64,000 nt of DNA, taken from positions 5,989,379 through 6,053,378 of the forward strand of contig NC_134439.1 of the NCBI RefSeq assembly GCF_030867145.1, written 5' to 3'. The notes under the pieces are model-generated. The model did not search any database, was not told the origin of the DNA, and saw only the letters and a list, made by a program, of their open reading frames with translations. The stretch is from Opisthocomus hoazin (Eukaryota > Chordata > Aves > Opisthocomiformes > Opisthocomidae). The translations under genes and the position numbers were made by a program. Shown here piece after piece: positions 12,133 to 30,571 of this stretch (positions are counted from its first letter, which is position 1; each line of letters starts with the position of its first letter).

Positions 12133-15100
12133 GGCAGCGAAGGGCGACCGGGGCGAGGGACGAGCAGCTGCTCGGTGTTTGTTAGCGAAAAGATTTCCCC
12201 CCCAGAAGGAGCAGCCACAGCCCGTGCTGATCGGTGGAGATGCTCGAAGCCAAACTCGCCGACCTCGTGGGCTTCCCAGCCGGCTCCTCGGACCTCGCCT
12301 CGCCCGAGGGTTCGTTTCTCCGAAGCACCGAAGGGAAGGGCTCGCGCTGTTCCTGCTTTGTTCTGGTTTTCTCCAGACAGCCCTGCGTAGCTGGGTGGTG
12401 AGAGCCCTGCGGAGAGACCCCTTGGGAAAACAGCTCCCGCTCTGCAGTGCTCAGCTCTTCGATCTCGGCACTCTAATGGGTCGTGCTGCAAAACCGCCTG
12501 CTTTTCCATCCCGTAGCCCACAGGCTCCGTGGCTCTGCCTTCTCCTCCTGCTTTGAAATCCGAAGCTCGTTTTATTGAGCTTTTGTATTTCCCCAGCCAC
12601 GTGTGCCCACGTCCCATCAGCGAGATGGACCCCGCTTGCCTGCTGGGGCCACAGGACTCCTTCAGAAGGCCCAGGAGAAGTTCTCCCACAGCAGCTGATT
12701 CTTCTGCAGTGCTTTTCTCTCCCTTGTTGCCACCTGGGGGGTGGAAATTGGAGGCCAAAGAATTCGCCCAGGTTTCCCCAGGCAGCCCCAGCGCTGTCGG
12801 GAAGGGAGCGCAGAGTGAACTGGAGACACGGGAGCTGAGAGTTTTACCTTCAAAAGCGGTTTTGGTGGTTCAAAGCGTCACCCAGAGGCTGCCCAGTCTG
12901 GCATCCAGAGGCTGATCTTGTGGAGCTGGGCCATCGAATGCTCTGCCTTGTAGGAAACTTTCAGCTGTTTTTTGAAGGGAAAAGGAGTTTCGGCGCCTGG
13001 TGCTGAGGACCCGGTTGCTCTCTGCAGTAGCTGCCAAGCCCCTCCTGTGCCTGTTCGGGGTTGGTGCCAGGGCACAGGCTGGGAGGGAGACGCGGGGGGT
13101 GCCTGCGGAGCCCTGGGGTCGTAGATCTGGCTCTGCTGTGTTTCTTCAAGACCTGAGATATGAGAAAGAAGCTGAATGTTTCTGCAGTTATGTTGGCTTG
13201 TGCCTGGCACGGTGCTCCTCTTCCCACTGCTTGGCTCTTGGTAGCGTTGCTGTTTCTGTTCCGCGTGGATGGGGACTGGAGAGGCAGGAGAGGAAGGTGC
13301 TGAGCCACGCTGAGTGGTTTCGTGCCCACCAAGCAGGTCATGGCATCTTCTTGGACCAGGAGAACAGGAGAAACACACCTGTGGCCTGTGCACGAGGTGC
13401 GGCTGCTCGAGGAATCCTACGCAGAGCCCCGCTCTTCCGCAGGCCTCAGAACCTACGCACCCCGCTCCAGGTCCCTCCCAGCCGGTCACCAGTGTCCCCT
13501 GGACGCAGCTCCTGTATGAACGGGGCTCCCTCGGCCCTGCCGCTCCCTGGGCTCCACAAACCCCTGGATTTCTCTCTGCTCCCACGCTGGCTGCCCCAGC
13601 GGGACGGGGCTGGTTCGGCCGCCGGCACTGTCCCCGCAGACCGCGCCGATGCGGATGGCTTGAGCCCCTTGGCTCCGTACCAAGGACAACACAGGCAGAG
13701 ATGAGGTCTTCTCACGTGCTCGGTGGAGGACTCCAGAGCAGACATACCGAGCAGATGGCGTCATGCTCTGTGGGGTGAATGTTCAGGCTCGTTGGCAGGG
13801 CGGGAGGTGACCGAGACGTCCGAAGGGAGCGGGGATGCAGCGCGCTGCGGCGGCGGGGCCGGTCCCTCGGGAGCGCGGAGCTGCGTGGCGTGACCGGCAG
13901 GTTGGCTCGAGGACACGGAAGCTTTCCTGCTGCAGACGAGGACGTCTGCCTGGGGGCTCCTCTGTTCCAGGCCAGTCCATCCCTTGGTCTGAAGCGTCCT
14001 GCCTGTCCCCAAGCCCTCGCTGAAATCCTAAGAAAGGCATATTTAAGATATTTGATCAATCAAAGTGGTAATAAGTGAATCCGGAGCTGAACAGGGCACA
14101 GCAGAAGTACGAGGGACTGGAAGCTAAAGTGCTTTTACATATATATTACTGTACTTTTTTTTCTCAGTTTAGAAAGTTTGTCCAAGCTCCTCATTCTGCA
14201 AGAGAGTACATTGGAGATAAATTAAGATTAAACAGTCAGGTTCTTGGTCTTTGAAACACTTATTCAAACCTGCTTACTTATATATATATTTTTTCTCAAT
14301 ACTAAATAGAAACTTAAAGCTAAAAAGGACACATTTTTTTCTGATTAAATCTTTGATCATCCTTTATGTGTTTATACATGCCAGAGAGTAACAATAGACA
14401 GGGTTTTTTTGCACTATCTACTTATACTTTCTATGAAGAATACAGTTGCCTTTTTCTTTACTGCAAGTGACTCCAGATGAGATGCAAGTCACTGTCTCTG
14501 AAGGGCAGTGGGGCCGTGACCGGCGCCGGGGACCCGCTGTGCCAGCAGCAGTGCCACTCGCTCCAGAAACCTCTCAAGTCACGGCCTGGTTGGTTTGCAG
14601 GCCCCTCTCCAGCGCACCCATCGCCCCGTCCAGATGGCGATGAGGGCTTCCCGTTTGCCGGTGAGGAGCCCTCCGACATCGGCTGGGTCCCAGCCTGGAT
14701 GGGGCCAGCGGGCAGCCCTGTGCCCAAAGTGGTTTTTGAAGGGCTCTGCTCCAGCCCAGCCAGCCCCTCAGAGCTGGCACCTCGTGCTGCTCTGTTATTC
14801 ACCGTTGCCCTTGGTATGTGCTGTGCTGCACGGGGTTTTTTTAAGCCTACATAAGTAAAAATAATCAAGTGCCTGTGATCAAAACAGCCTGGAGGCAGGG
14901 AGCTGAATGGGTCCCCGGTGCCTCTCCTGCGTGCGGTTAGTCTGAGAACGGAGATGCCATAAAGGGTGTGGATGTCACCTTTGCAGGAAAGGGTGAAGCA
15001 GCAATTTTAACAGTAACTTTGCAGCAGCAGGTCTGAAACGGCAATTTGGAGGTGTCCTCTCACCTCCCGTTTTCCAGATGGGGAAGCAGAGCCACGGAGA

Positions 15101-17055
15101 GGAGCCATTTGCCCTGGAGCCAGGTCTCCTGCGCTTTGCTCTTCCCTCCCCTGCCCAGAAAAGGGCCCCCAGCTCTGCGGTCCCCACAGTGGGAAGCGTG
15201 GGCTCCTGGGTGACCCTTCGGGGTAGGACCCTCGGCGCAGAAAATCCCCCCCCCGGCCCCCCACCCTGCTGCTGCCTGCCTCAGGACACTGACCTGGGGC
15301 ATTGCCACGGTGGGAGCTGCGGAGGACGGGGGGGTGGATGGGTGGGAGCAGCGGCGCTACCAGCAAAGAGGTTTTTGCTGGTGAGTCCTTTGGCGAGGTT
15401 GTGCTCAGGGGAAGGGTCTGGTTCAGGCCCCCGTTTCTCCCTTCCCTCCCTGGTGTAGCTGCTCTGCCTGGCCGGGCTCCACCCTCGCAACTCCCGGCTA
15501 CAAACCCGGAGTAACGGCTGGCCAGACGGAGGGAGGGAAGCTTTAGGTAGGGTTTTTTAATTGATATTTCAAAATCTATCAGGATTTGAAGAAACTGTTT
15601 TGTGCTACCTGTGGTTAAAAAGTAGGAAAATGGAAAAAAAACTCTGTTTGGTTAATGATTATCATTTTAACTTTGAAAAATCCTGCCCAGCAGCGCGGAT
15701 CTGTGACTGCGCCCCAAATTACGTGTGAGGTCACAGCTGAAGGGCAAAGTGCAGAAAAACCCCTCCAGGGCCCGGGTTGTGTTTTTAATTTGAGCAGCAA
15801 ACGCGAAGCTTTAGCACCTGCCCGGGCTGCAGGGAGGCTCCGCTGCTGCTGCCCCGGCCACAGCCTCTGCGCCGCGGTTTGAGCCAACACCGCCTGCAGA
15901 CCCCAGAGCCGCGGGGTCTGGGGTCCGGGTCACGGGGGGCTCGGGCGGCCGCAGACGGGTCCCTGCGTCGCCGCGGCCCGGGGCGTTCCTGGCCCTTGGT
16001 TCACTCCCGCTGCCTGGGAAAGCGGGGAAGGTGCAGAGGTCCAGCCCGGCCCGGGACAGCCCCGGCCCCGTGCGCAGCAGACGAGGGCTCGCCGCGATGG
16101 GGCCGGCCTCGAGCGGCCAAAGGAGCCCGTGGAAAAGGGACGAGCCCGAAAAGCGAGCGGGGAGAGGAGCGGTGAGCTGCAAATACAAGAATGTAAACCT
16201 ATAAGCAGATGTTTGTCTGGTTGTTTTGGGTTTTTTTCCTAAGAAAATGCTTTTATTTGAAAACTACACGGGCAGATTTGTAGCCGGGAGCGTACGGACG
16301 TTCTTACGTGCTTGTACGACCACCGTGTGTCTGCATCTTCCGTGCTCGCTGCCGGAGGCGCGAGGGGAGGATGCTTTGCCTTTTAACTTTTTGCTAAGGC
16401 CAAAACCCAGTTCAGGTGCTAAGGGCAGCAGGATCTCAGACAGAAAACTGCTCCTGGTGACCCCTCGTCTGTCTGCAGCGGGAGAGGAAGGCAGCGAGCC
16501 TCATTTTCTCTCCGTTATGTGTGCTGCGGATAACGTCCTTGTGTCACTGATGCGTTTGTATGACTGAGAAACTGTCACGGTCCTTGTTCTTTTTATTAAA
16601 AGAATGTTTTTTAAAAAAATAAAAACTAGGCTAAAAAGACCTACTTCCGAGCCTGCTGGTTTTCTTGGTGTTCCTGGCAGGGCTCTGCGTGCCACAGAGC
16701 AGCGAGCTCACGCCAGCGCAGCAGCCCCCAAACCGCTGGCAGACCCCAACCCATGGCCCGCAGCTGCGCTGCGAGCGAGATCAAGGACAGAATTCACAAC
16801 CTCCTCGGTTAAAAACGTGCAGCGGTGGGTGCTTGGGGGTCTCCAGGTGACGCTGGAAGCTGAGGCACTGAACCCAGGGCTCCAGGTCCAGGAGTTGCTG
16901 CCCGGAGCGGAGTTTTCTACCCCTGCCCGGGGGTCGGCAGTGCTGGGGCAGAGCCCTCGGGGCGGGAGGCAACGCAGCGAGGAGGGGCAGTGGGCCCTGG
17001 GCTGGGCACAGGGTGGGCAGCAGGGTGCGGGGATGGTGGGAGCCGGCCGTGGGGC
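12133..17055. other. MLLT6-CISD3 intergenic region
   Basis: No exon of a known protein was recognised in this 4.9 kb. It alternates GC-rich blocks (13800-13900, 15880-16160) with AT-rich blocks (14040-14470, 15540-15680, 16200-16630). The AT-rich blocks look like 3'-UTR sequence, and the last ends in an AATAAA at 16618. An extended MLLT6 3' UTR or an unannotated non-coding RNA is possible, but the sequence does not decide it. Confidence 0.5.
16618..16623 (+). terminator. Orphan poly(A) signal
   Basis: AATAAA, with an ATTAAA at 16595-16600 just before it, sits at the end of an AT-rich block that follows no recognised gene on this strand nearer than MLLT6. It may end a long MLLT6 isoform or an unannotated transcript, or be fortuitous. 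Confidence 0.3.
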
Positions 17056-17460
17056 TGGGGGGGATCCTGCCCAGGGAGTCGGGTGGGATCCTGCCTGTGG
17101 GGTCGGGTGGGATCCTGTCTGTGGGGTCATGGGGAATCCATCCCATGGGGTTGAGGGGGATCCTGCCCATGGGGCTGGGTGGGATCTTGTCCATGGGGCC
17201 CAGTGGGAACCTGCCTGTGGGGCCGGATGGGATCCTATCTGTGGGGTTGGGGGGGATCCTGCCCATGGAGTTGGGTGGGATCCTGCCTGTGGGGTCGGGT
17301 GGGATCCTGCCCGTGGGGTCAGGGGGGGATCCTGCCCGGGGGATCCTGCCCATGGGGCTGGGTGGGATCTTGTCCATGGGGCCCAGTGGGAACCTGCCCT
17401 GGGATCGGGTGGGATCCTGCCCGTGGGGCCCGGGGGGATCCTGCCCGTGGGGCCGGCTCG
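17056..17460. repeat. 24-bp minisatellite upstream of CISD3
   Basis: About 16 tandem copies of a G-rich 24-bp unit, of the form GGGTGGGATCCTGCCYGTGG plus GGTC. Translated, it gives an artificial eight-residue repeat (GVGWDPAC and variants), which is why a long open frame crosses it. A sub-block (CCATGGGGCTGGGTGGGATC...) occurs twice, near 17169 and 17351, showing higher-order duplication. It lies 0.5-0.9 kb upstream of the CISD3 start. Confidence 0.93.
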
Positions 17461-17559
17461 CTACGGATCACTCCTCTCCCCCCCACGTTCATCTGCAGAG
17501 CTGAATCCTCTCAGCTGCCAAAAAAGCCCATTTTTCCCAGCAGTGAAACGTTTAAAAAC

Positions 17560-17934
17560 AGAAAGGGGCGCGCGGGGGGAGCCCAAACCTTCGATGCGCA
17601 GAAGCCGAATTTCCAGGGAAGCGGCGGAGCCCGCATTTGGCGAGCAGAGGGGACCCCCCGCACCCCCCCCCAAAACCCCGGCACCTCCGCGGGAGGGGGC
17701 GCGGGGAACCCCCCAAACCCTCCGGGGGGGGGGGGGGGGGGGCCGCACCAAAGGGCTCTGCGCGCTCCCAGCCCGGCTCGATCGGGGCCGCGCAGCCCGG
17801 GGGGGGAACGACAACACCTTCCTGCCGTGAGCAGCCGAGCCCCCCCGGCTCTTCCGGCGGAGCGGGGGGAGGAAGAGGAGGAGGAGGAAGAGGAGGAGCC
17901 GCTCCTGAGGAAGGTGACCGGGCTGCGCTGGGCC
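17560..17934 (+). promoter_or_regulatory. CISD3: CISD3 CpG-island promoter region
   Basis: CpG-dense DNA leads into the CISD3 start codon. It includes a 19-nt G run at 17724-17742 and a GAGGAA-rich tract at 17872-17900 that may be 5' UTR. There is no TATA box. The transcription start is not resolvable by eye but is probably within the last 100 bp. Confidence 0.55.
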
Positions 17935-18682
17935 ATGCCGCTGCTGCGAGCGGCCGCGCTGGTGCCGCTGCTGAGAGCCGGGGGGAGCGGGGGGCTGCGG
18001 GGCCGGGCCCCCCCGGGGGGGTTGCGGGGCCCCTCGCTCTGCTCGGCCCCCCCGCAGCCGGCCATCGCCGCCAAGCAGCCGTTCCCGGTGGAGCTGAAGG
18101 CCGGGAAGAAGTACGCGTGGTGCGCCTGCGGGCACAGCCGCAGCCAGGTCGGGCCCGGGGCCGGGGGCTGCGGCCCCCCCAGCCGGGACGCGCCGGGACG
18201 CGGGCGGGGCAGGACCCCCGGGTTCCCCCCGCCCCGCCCCGGGCCGGGGCAGGGTTTGGGGGCGGGGGGTGCCGGTGCCCTGCCGGGTGCCCCCGCAGCA
18301 CCCCGAGTCCCGGGGGATGCTCTGGGCCGCGGAGGGTGGGCAAAGCACAGCCGGAGGACGGGGGGGGATGTGTGTGTATGGGTGGAGGGGTCGTGATCTC
18401 CCCCCTACTTTTTCTCCAGAGTAGGGGACAGCAGTACAGCCCCCCCGTCCAGCCAGGCACCCCCAGCCCCCTGCCTTCACCCCCTCCCCGTTCTCTTTGC
18501 AGCCCTTCTGCGATGGTGCCCACAAGAAAGCGGCCCCGGGGGTCTCCCCGCTGCGCTTCACCCCCGAGGAGGACAAGGCGGCCTGGCTCTGCGGGTGCAA
18601 GCGCACCCGCTCCCCCCCGTACTGCGACGGCACCCACGCCACGGAGGCCGTGCAGAGCGCCCAGCTCCCCACGCAGCCCTGA
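17935..18682 (+). CDS. CISD3: CISD3, mitochondrial CDGSH iron-sulfur protein (130 aa)
   Basis: CISD3 (MiNT) is a soluble mitochondrial-matrix protein with two CDGSH domains, each binding a redox-active 2Fe-2S cluster through three Cys and one His. Coding exons: 17935-18147 and 18503-18682. The first 35-40 residues form an Arg/Leu/Ala-rich, acid-free presequence typical of matrix targeting. Domain 1 spans the splice: WCACGHSRSQ then PFCDGAH (ligands C63, C65, C74, H78). Domain 2 reads WLCGCKRTRSPPYCDGTH. The length matches the human protein (about 127 residues). The frame is open upstream of the chosen ATG, but only this ATG begins a plausible presequence. The donor (CAG/GTCGGG) is weak, while the acceptor (CTTTGCAG) is strong; the joined product matches the family exactly at Q-PFCDG, which supports the junction. 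Confidence 0.95.
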
Positions 18683-19045
18683 CGCGGCTGTGCCCGCCGG
18701 ACGGAGCCCACCGGGGCTTGGGACCACCGGGACCTTCAGCCTTCTCGGGGAGGGGGGGAGATGCTCAGCTCTCACCCCAATTAACCTTAATTACTGAGCC
18801 CTGAGGGCTGCCCCCCAGCTGCACCCCACCCTGGGGTAGCAGTTTTGCCTTCTGCTCCCCCGGGGCCCTGCCAGAGGGATCGCAGGCGCAGCGGCGGCTG
18901 CGGAGAAACAAAAATCATCCGCCGGTTAAACTTCCATCCGCTGGAGAACGGGACTTGGCGGGGTTTGGCACGGCCGGAGCTGCGGGCGCCCGTCGGGGTG
19001 CGGGATGGAGGGACCCGCGCGGCGGCATCCGTGCGGGCGGACGAA
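18683..19045. other. CISD3 / PCGF2 convergent gap
   Basis: This stretch holds the CISD3 3' UTR and perhaps no true intergenic DNA. No canonical AATAAA occurs on the plus strand before 19535 (ATTAAA is at 19147-19152), while the PCGF2 transcript ends near 19045 on the other strand. Confidence 0.5.
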
Positions 19046-19065
19046 GGGAACGACAGTCAGCAGCA

Positions 19066-19071
19066 TTTATT
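19066..19071 (-). terminator. PCGF2: Poly(A) signal, PCGF2
   Basis: On the minus strand this reads AATAAA within TGTAAATGTAATAAATGCTG, at the end of an AT-rich UTR block, with GC-rich DNA immediately beyond. Cleavage is expected near 19045. Confidence 0.75.
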
Positions 19072-19962
19072 ACATTTACAAAGCTGTATCGTTATACAAA
19101 TGTTGAACCGATAACAATATATGAATATCAGAGTATGTTACAAGACATTAAAACGTCGTACAGGATGCAAACATACAGAGCCATTTGGTTTGTACCATAT
19201 AGGAAAAAACAGAAAACAAAACGACCCCCCCCCAGAGCCCCACGCAAACCCCGACTGAGGCCCTTCAGCTGCCTCCCTCGGTCCGCTCTGGTCTATTTAC
19301 AAGGAGAAAAGAGGTGTCAAAGTCCAGACAAACCGAGCCCCCCAACACACTTCGAGCCCCTCGTCCAGCCCTGGGACCAGGAAGAGCGAAGCAGAAGGGA
19401 CCCCCACGGGGACCCCCCCCAGCCCCCTCCCCAGCGCCCAGAGGGCAGCGGAGCCCGGGGCTGGGCCATCGCAAGGTGCTGCTGCCCAGCCCGTGATGGG
19501 GGTGCAGTACTTCAAAAAAAAAAAAAAAAAAAACAATAAAAAGAAATTTAAAAATACAATAACAACATCCCGTGTTTCCTGACCTTTGGAGCCGGGCTGT
19601 TCGCGCAATTCCCGTGCCGCTTTCCTTTGGTTCTCGCCGTGCCGTGGCGGGCGGCCGCAGCCGGGCCGGGGGGTGCCGTCCGGGCAGGCACTTGCTTATT
19701 TTTTGTCTTTCGTCCCCCCTCCCCAGCAAGGGCTGGAGAGAAGCCCCCGGCTCTGCGCTCCCCGGGGCTCGTGTGCTTTTTTTTGTCAATGTAGAAAGTT
19801 GGTCCCTTCCCCGGAGCGCGCGGGGAAACACGGCGGCACCTCCCCGCGCTCGCCCCTCACCGAAGCCTCCTGGCTAAAGGCACTGTAGTCTTAATTTTTT
19901 TTGTTTTATTTTTTTAAAAACCCAGTGTGGGGGCAGGAGGAGAAGGGGGGAAGGACGGGACA

Positions 19963-19984
19963 CACTCACACACACACACACACA
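19963..19984. repeat. (CA)n microsatellite
   Basis: Alternating CA dinucleotides lie within the PCGF2 3' UTR (read as TG repeats in the transcript). It is a likely polymorphic simple repeat. Confidence 0.85.
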
Positions 19985-20980
19985 AATAAAATGCTTGGAA
20001 AGGTGGTGCTGGAGCTGTGGAGGTGAGCGAGGAGCCGCAGCGTGGGGGTCCCGCGTGACCCTGACCGGGTGCTGCACCCCCCGCGCGCTCAGGCAGGGCA
20101 GCGGCGTCTGAAGCCCCAGGGACCCACGCAGACCCACCCAGCGCTGCCAAAGCAGCCCCCCACGGTTTAGAGCCCGCCAGGCAACATTTCCCAGTGGTGC
20201 CCATCTGCCCTGGGGGGAAAAAAACCAATATTCAGCGGGGCTTGTGCTCCCACCCCGCTACGGCTGGCCCCTCACCGCGGAGCTGCAAGCGTCATTTTTT
20301 TAAGCTGGGGAAAAAAACACCCAACAAAACCCCAAAAAACCTACTTACTGTGCAGAAAGGGAAGCATCTGGGTGAGGCTTTGCCAGGTCAGCGCCTGAGA
20401 CACCGTCCAGAGCCCACACAGGGACAGCAGAAAAGACCCCGAAACGCACCCAGCAGGGCAGAGCTGGGGGTGGCAACGCCAGCGCGCGACGCTCGGTGCC
20501 AGCAAACAGCCCCGGGGGTCCCAGCCAGCCGCAGGCACCACGTCACCAAACCTGGCGCCAAAAAAATCCCCCAAATAAACACCAAAAAGCAAAAAAACCC
20601 CCAACAACCCAGGGCATGGCGGGGTGGGGGGGGCAGTTTTTGGCTTCTGTGCTTGGCCCTTACCTGTGCTTGGCCCTTACCTGTGCCGCCGGGAGTCCCC
20701 GCTCGCGGCCCCGTCCCGCTCCGAGCCGGCGCGAGGGGAGAGGGGTGGGGAGGAGAGTGAAAAAGCGTTAGAGAACACGAGCCAGGAAGGCGGCAGCGCC
20801 CGCGTGGCTCCCAGCTCCGGCATGCAGCTTACATAAATTAAAATTAAAAAAAAAAAAAGAAAAAAAAACATTTAAAAATATTCAACCACATTTATGTGTC
20901 TTATTTGCATTTTAAATTAATCTGGTCAATCAATAGAAAATAAGTATGTATAATTTTTTTTTTCTCCCTATGTACACATA

Positions 20981-21022
20981 TATATTTATATATGTATATA
21001 TATAATATATATAGATATATAA
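20981..21022. repeat. (TA)n-rich tract in PCGF2 3' UTR
   Basis: Imperfect alternating TA sequence begins about 30 bp after the PCGF2 stop codon in transcript order. It could form hairpins or serve as AU-rich regulatory sequence, but nothing specific can be called. Confidence 0.7.
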
Positions 21023-21054
21023 AACCCAGCCAGGAGTCCCTGTCTCGCTGCCGT

Positions 21055-28122
<7,068 letters not shown>

Positions 28123-28695
28123 AAGGATGGGGACATTATGGGGACACCACGGGGACGGGGAGGCTGAGGGGATGGGGACACCACGGGAACATCACAGGGA
28201 CGGGGATGGAGAGACTGCAAGGATTGGGAACATCATGGGGACATGACTGGGACAGGGATGGAGAGGCTGCAGGGATGGGGACACCATGGGGACACCATGG
28301 GGATGGGGATGGAGAGGCTGCAGAGATGGGGACACCACGGGGACGGGGATGAAGAGGCTGCAGGGATGGGGAGACATCATGGGGACACCACGGGGACAGG
28401 GATGTAGAGGCTGCAGGGATTGGGGACACCACGGGGACGGGGATGAAGAGGCTGCAGGGAGGGGGACACCATGGAGACACGACTGGGACAGGGATGGAGA
28501 GGCTGCAGGGATGGGGACACCACAAGGACACCACGGGGGCAGGGATGGGCAGAGATGGGGACACAACAGGGATGGGGATGGGGAGGCTGCAGGGATGGGA
28601 ACACCATGGGGACATGACTGGGACACCACGGGGACGGGGATGGAGATGCTGCAGGGATGGGGACACCACAAGGCTGGGGACACCACGGGGACCTC
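28123..28695. repeat. GGGGACACCA-based minisatellite in PCGF2 intron 1
   Basis: About 570 bp of irregular tandem repeats are built from GGGGACACCAYG and GATGGAGAGGCTGCAGGGAT blocks. The GAGGCTGCAGGGAT block recurs about eight times at spacings from about 33 to 84 bp. The plus strand is strongly purine-biased. It has no coding significance although open frames cross it. Confidence 0.92.
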
Positions 28696-30321
28696 GAGGA
28701 CACCGCTGTGCCGGAGGGGCAGGGGCCAAGGCGAGCCCCAGGATCTCCTTGCAGCGAGGGGGCCGGGGGGCACCGGGGTGTTCGGGAAGCCCCGGCCCAC
28801 CCCCGGGCTCAGCTCTCACCCCCGGCCATGGCCCGGGGGGGGCACCCCGGGTGCCCCGCTCCTTGCTGCCCCCGGGCAGGTGCCCTCAGCCCCCCCAGCC
28901 CCCGGGGGAGGGGGTGAGAGGGGTGTCCCCAGCCCTGCGCTCCCGCACCGCCCCCCGCTCCGCCACGCGCCGGCTGCCCCCGCCGAACCCACGGGGCTGC
29001 GTTTTGGGTGGATTTTGCCGTTTTTCGGTGCCGGCAGCCGCCAATGGCAGCCCGGGTCTCGGCGGGAGGGGGGAGCCCGAGCCACCGGCGCAAACCGGTT
29101 CTAATAAACCGGGTGATAACGACCGCGGTTTCCTGCCGCGGGGAAGAACAAAGCCCCACATTCCCCCCCCCCGGCCCCCCCTCGGGGCACCGGCCGCAGC
29201 CCCGGGCCCGCCGGAGCCCTCGGGGCCGCCCCGTCCCGCCCCCGCCGCCCGCTGCCCCGCCGCCGGTCCCCCGCACCCCCGGCCCCCACTTTCGGGGTCT
29301 TTTGTCTCCCTGGGCGGTGGCCCGGCACGGTGCCCCCCCCCCCCCCCCAAATTCTCCCCCCGGACCAGGCACGCGTGGGGAAGGACGTTTCAAAGTCACC
29401 GGTAACTCGGAGCCGAGCGGCTGCCCCCTCCCCGTCGGCGAAATCGACCGGGACGGCTCCCCCCGCGCTGCCCGCTCGCTCCCACGGCGGTCGCGGGACC
29501 CCACACACTGGGAACCGAAAGCGTGAACCCGACCCCCCCCCCCAACAGCTCCCGCCGCCCCGACGGGACCCCCCCGCCCCTCCCGGGGTGCGGGACGCGG
29601 GCACCGGGCCCGGGCGGGGAGCGCGACAGCGGGGACGGGGGTGACGCGCCGCGGGGAGGGCACGGACACGCGTGTCCCCGCACCCGTGTACGCACAACGG
29701 CGGGGGACACACCCCCTCCGACCCCCCCCGCGTCCCCGCGGTGCGTGACACCCGCCCGGCGGGACACGCGATGGGCGCGGACACGCGTGACCCGCGGGGG
29801 GGTGGTCCCGGCTGCAGCCCCGGCGCCGCGGGCAGCTCCCGCTTCAGTTTTTTTTTCGGAGGGGGGGGGACACACGGACACAGAGGACGATTCGGGGCCG
29901 GGGGTGCGGCAGCCCCGACGCCCCGCAGCCCTTTGTACCCGGGGCCGGCTGACAGCCCGCCCCGGGGCCCGGCCCGGCCCCTCCGCCCGCCCCGGGGGGG
30001 CTCCCCGCCGCCGCCCCCCCCCCCCCCCCCCCCGGCCGCACCGCACTGCCCCGCGCCGCACCGCACTGCCCGGGGGGGGAGCGGCGGCGGGGGCCGGGGC
30101 TGTCAGGGCTCCGGAGCCCTTCGCCGGTGCCCGCCGTTGGGGGGGGGTGGGGAGGGTCACGGGCCCCCCCGGGGGCAGCAGCGGGGCCGCGGCACAAAGC
30201 GGGGGGAGGCGGCGGCCATCGGCCATCTTGAACGCGGAGAGAAAAGGGCGCGGGGGGGGGGGGGACGACACCCGGCGGCGGGGCCCGGCGGCGGGGGGGG
30301 GGCCCGGGGCCGCGTCCCTAC

Positions 30322-30410
30322 CTGGTGGCGGCGGCAGCGGCGGCCCCGCGGCCCCCCCCTCCGCTCCCGGCTCGGCGCGGCTGGGCTCGGCGCGGCGCTG
30401 CGGCCGGGGC
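30322..30410 (-). other. PCGF2: Probable PCGF2 non-coding exon 1
   Basis: On the minus strand GCCGCCGCCACCAG/GTAGGG gives a good donor at 30322, preceded by GCC-repeat 5'-UTR-like sequence inside the CpG island. It would splice to the acceptor before 26982. The 5' end (about 30410) is a guess, placed where the poly-pyrimidine tract begins. Confidence 0.5.
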
Positions 30411-30539
30411 CCCTTTTTTTCTCTCGCTCGGGGTTTTTTCTTTTTTTTTTTTCCCCCCTTTTTTTTTTCCCTCCTTCCTCCTCCTTTTTTTTTATTTTTT
30501 TTTCCTCCTTTTTTTTTTTTTATTTTTTTCCCTCCTCCA
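30411..30539. repeat. PCGF2: T/C tract at the PCGF2 promoter
   Basis: About 130 nt are almost purely T and C on the plus strand, including several T runs of 8-13. In PCGF2 orientation it is an A/G tract just upstream of the likely start site. Poly(dA:dT) tracts of this kind disfavour nucleosomes. Confidence 0.8.
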
Positions 30540-30563
30540 GCCGCCGCCAGGCCCCGCCCCGCC

Positions 30564-30571
30564 TCACGTGA
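30564..30571. promoter_or_regulatory. Palindromic E-box TCACGTGA
   Basis: TCACGTGA is a perfect eight-base palindrome that binds bHLH-zip factors of the USF, MYC/MAX and MiT/TFE families. It follows a GC box and lies about 150 bp upstream of the presumed PCGF2 start, a typical promoter position. Confidence 0.6.

Larger units (their letters stand above)
19046..21054 (-). other. PCGF2: PCGF2 3' UTR
   Basis: A non-coding stretch of about 2 kb between the PCGF2 stop and its likely poly(A) site. It contains an AT-rich block (20840-21020) with TA repeats right after the stop, a (CA)n tract at 19963-19984, an A run at 19514-19533 and a GC-rich middle part. The distal 150 bp (19050-19210) is AT-rich and has the look of a terminal 3' UTR. 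Confidence 0.75.

Noticed and set aside
12878-12915. CR1-like words (TCACCCAGAGGCTGCCCAG)
   Set aside because: Too short and without the flanking CR1 3' end; not separable from chance.
16604-17830. Plus-strand open frame of about 400 codons with an eight-residue GVGWDPAC-like repeat
   Set aside because: The repeat is the 24-bp minisatellite read in one of its open frames; the flanks have no similarity to a protein.
28123-28695. Regularly spaced repeats resembling a CRISPR array
   Set aside because: Spacing is irregular, spacers are themselves repeats, and the context is a vertebrate intron; it is a minisatellite.
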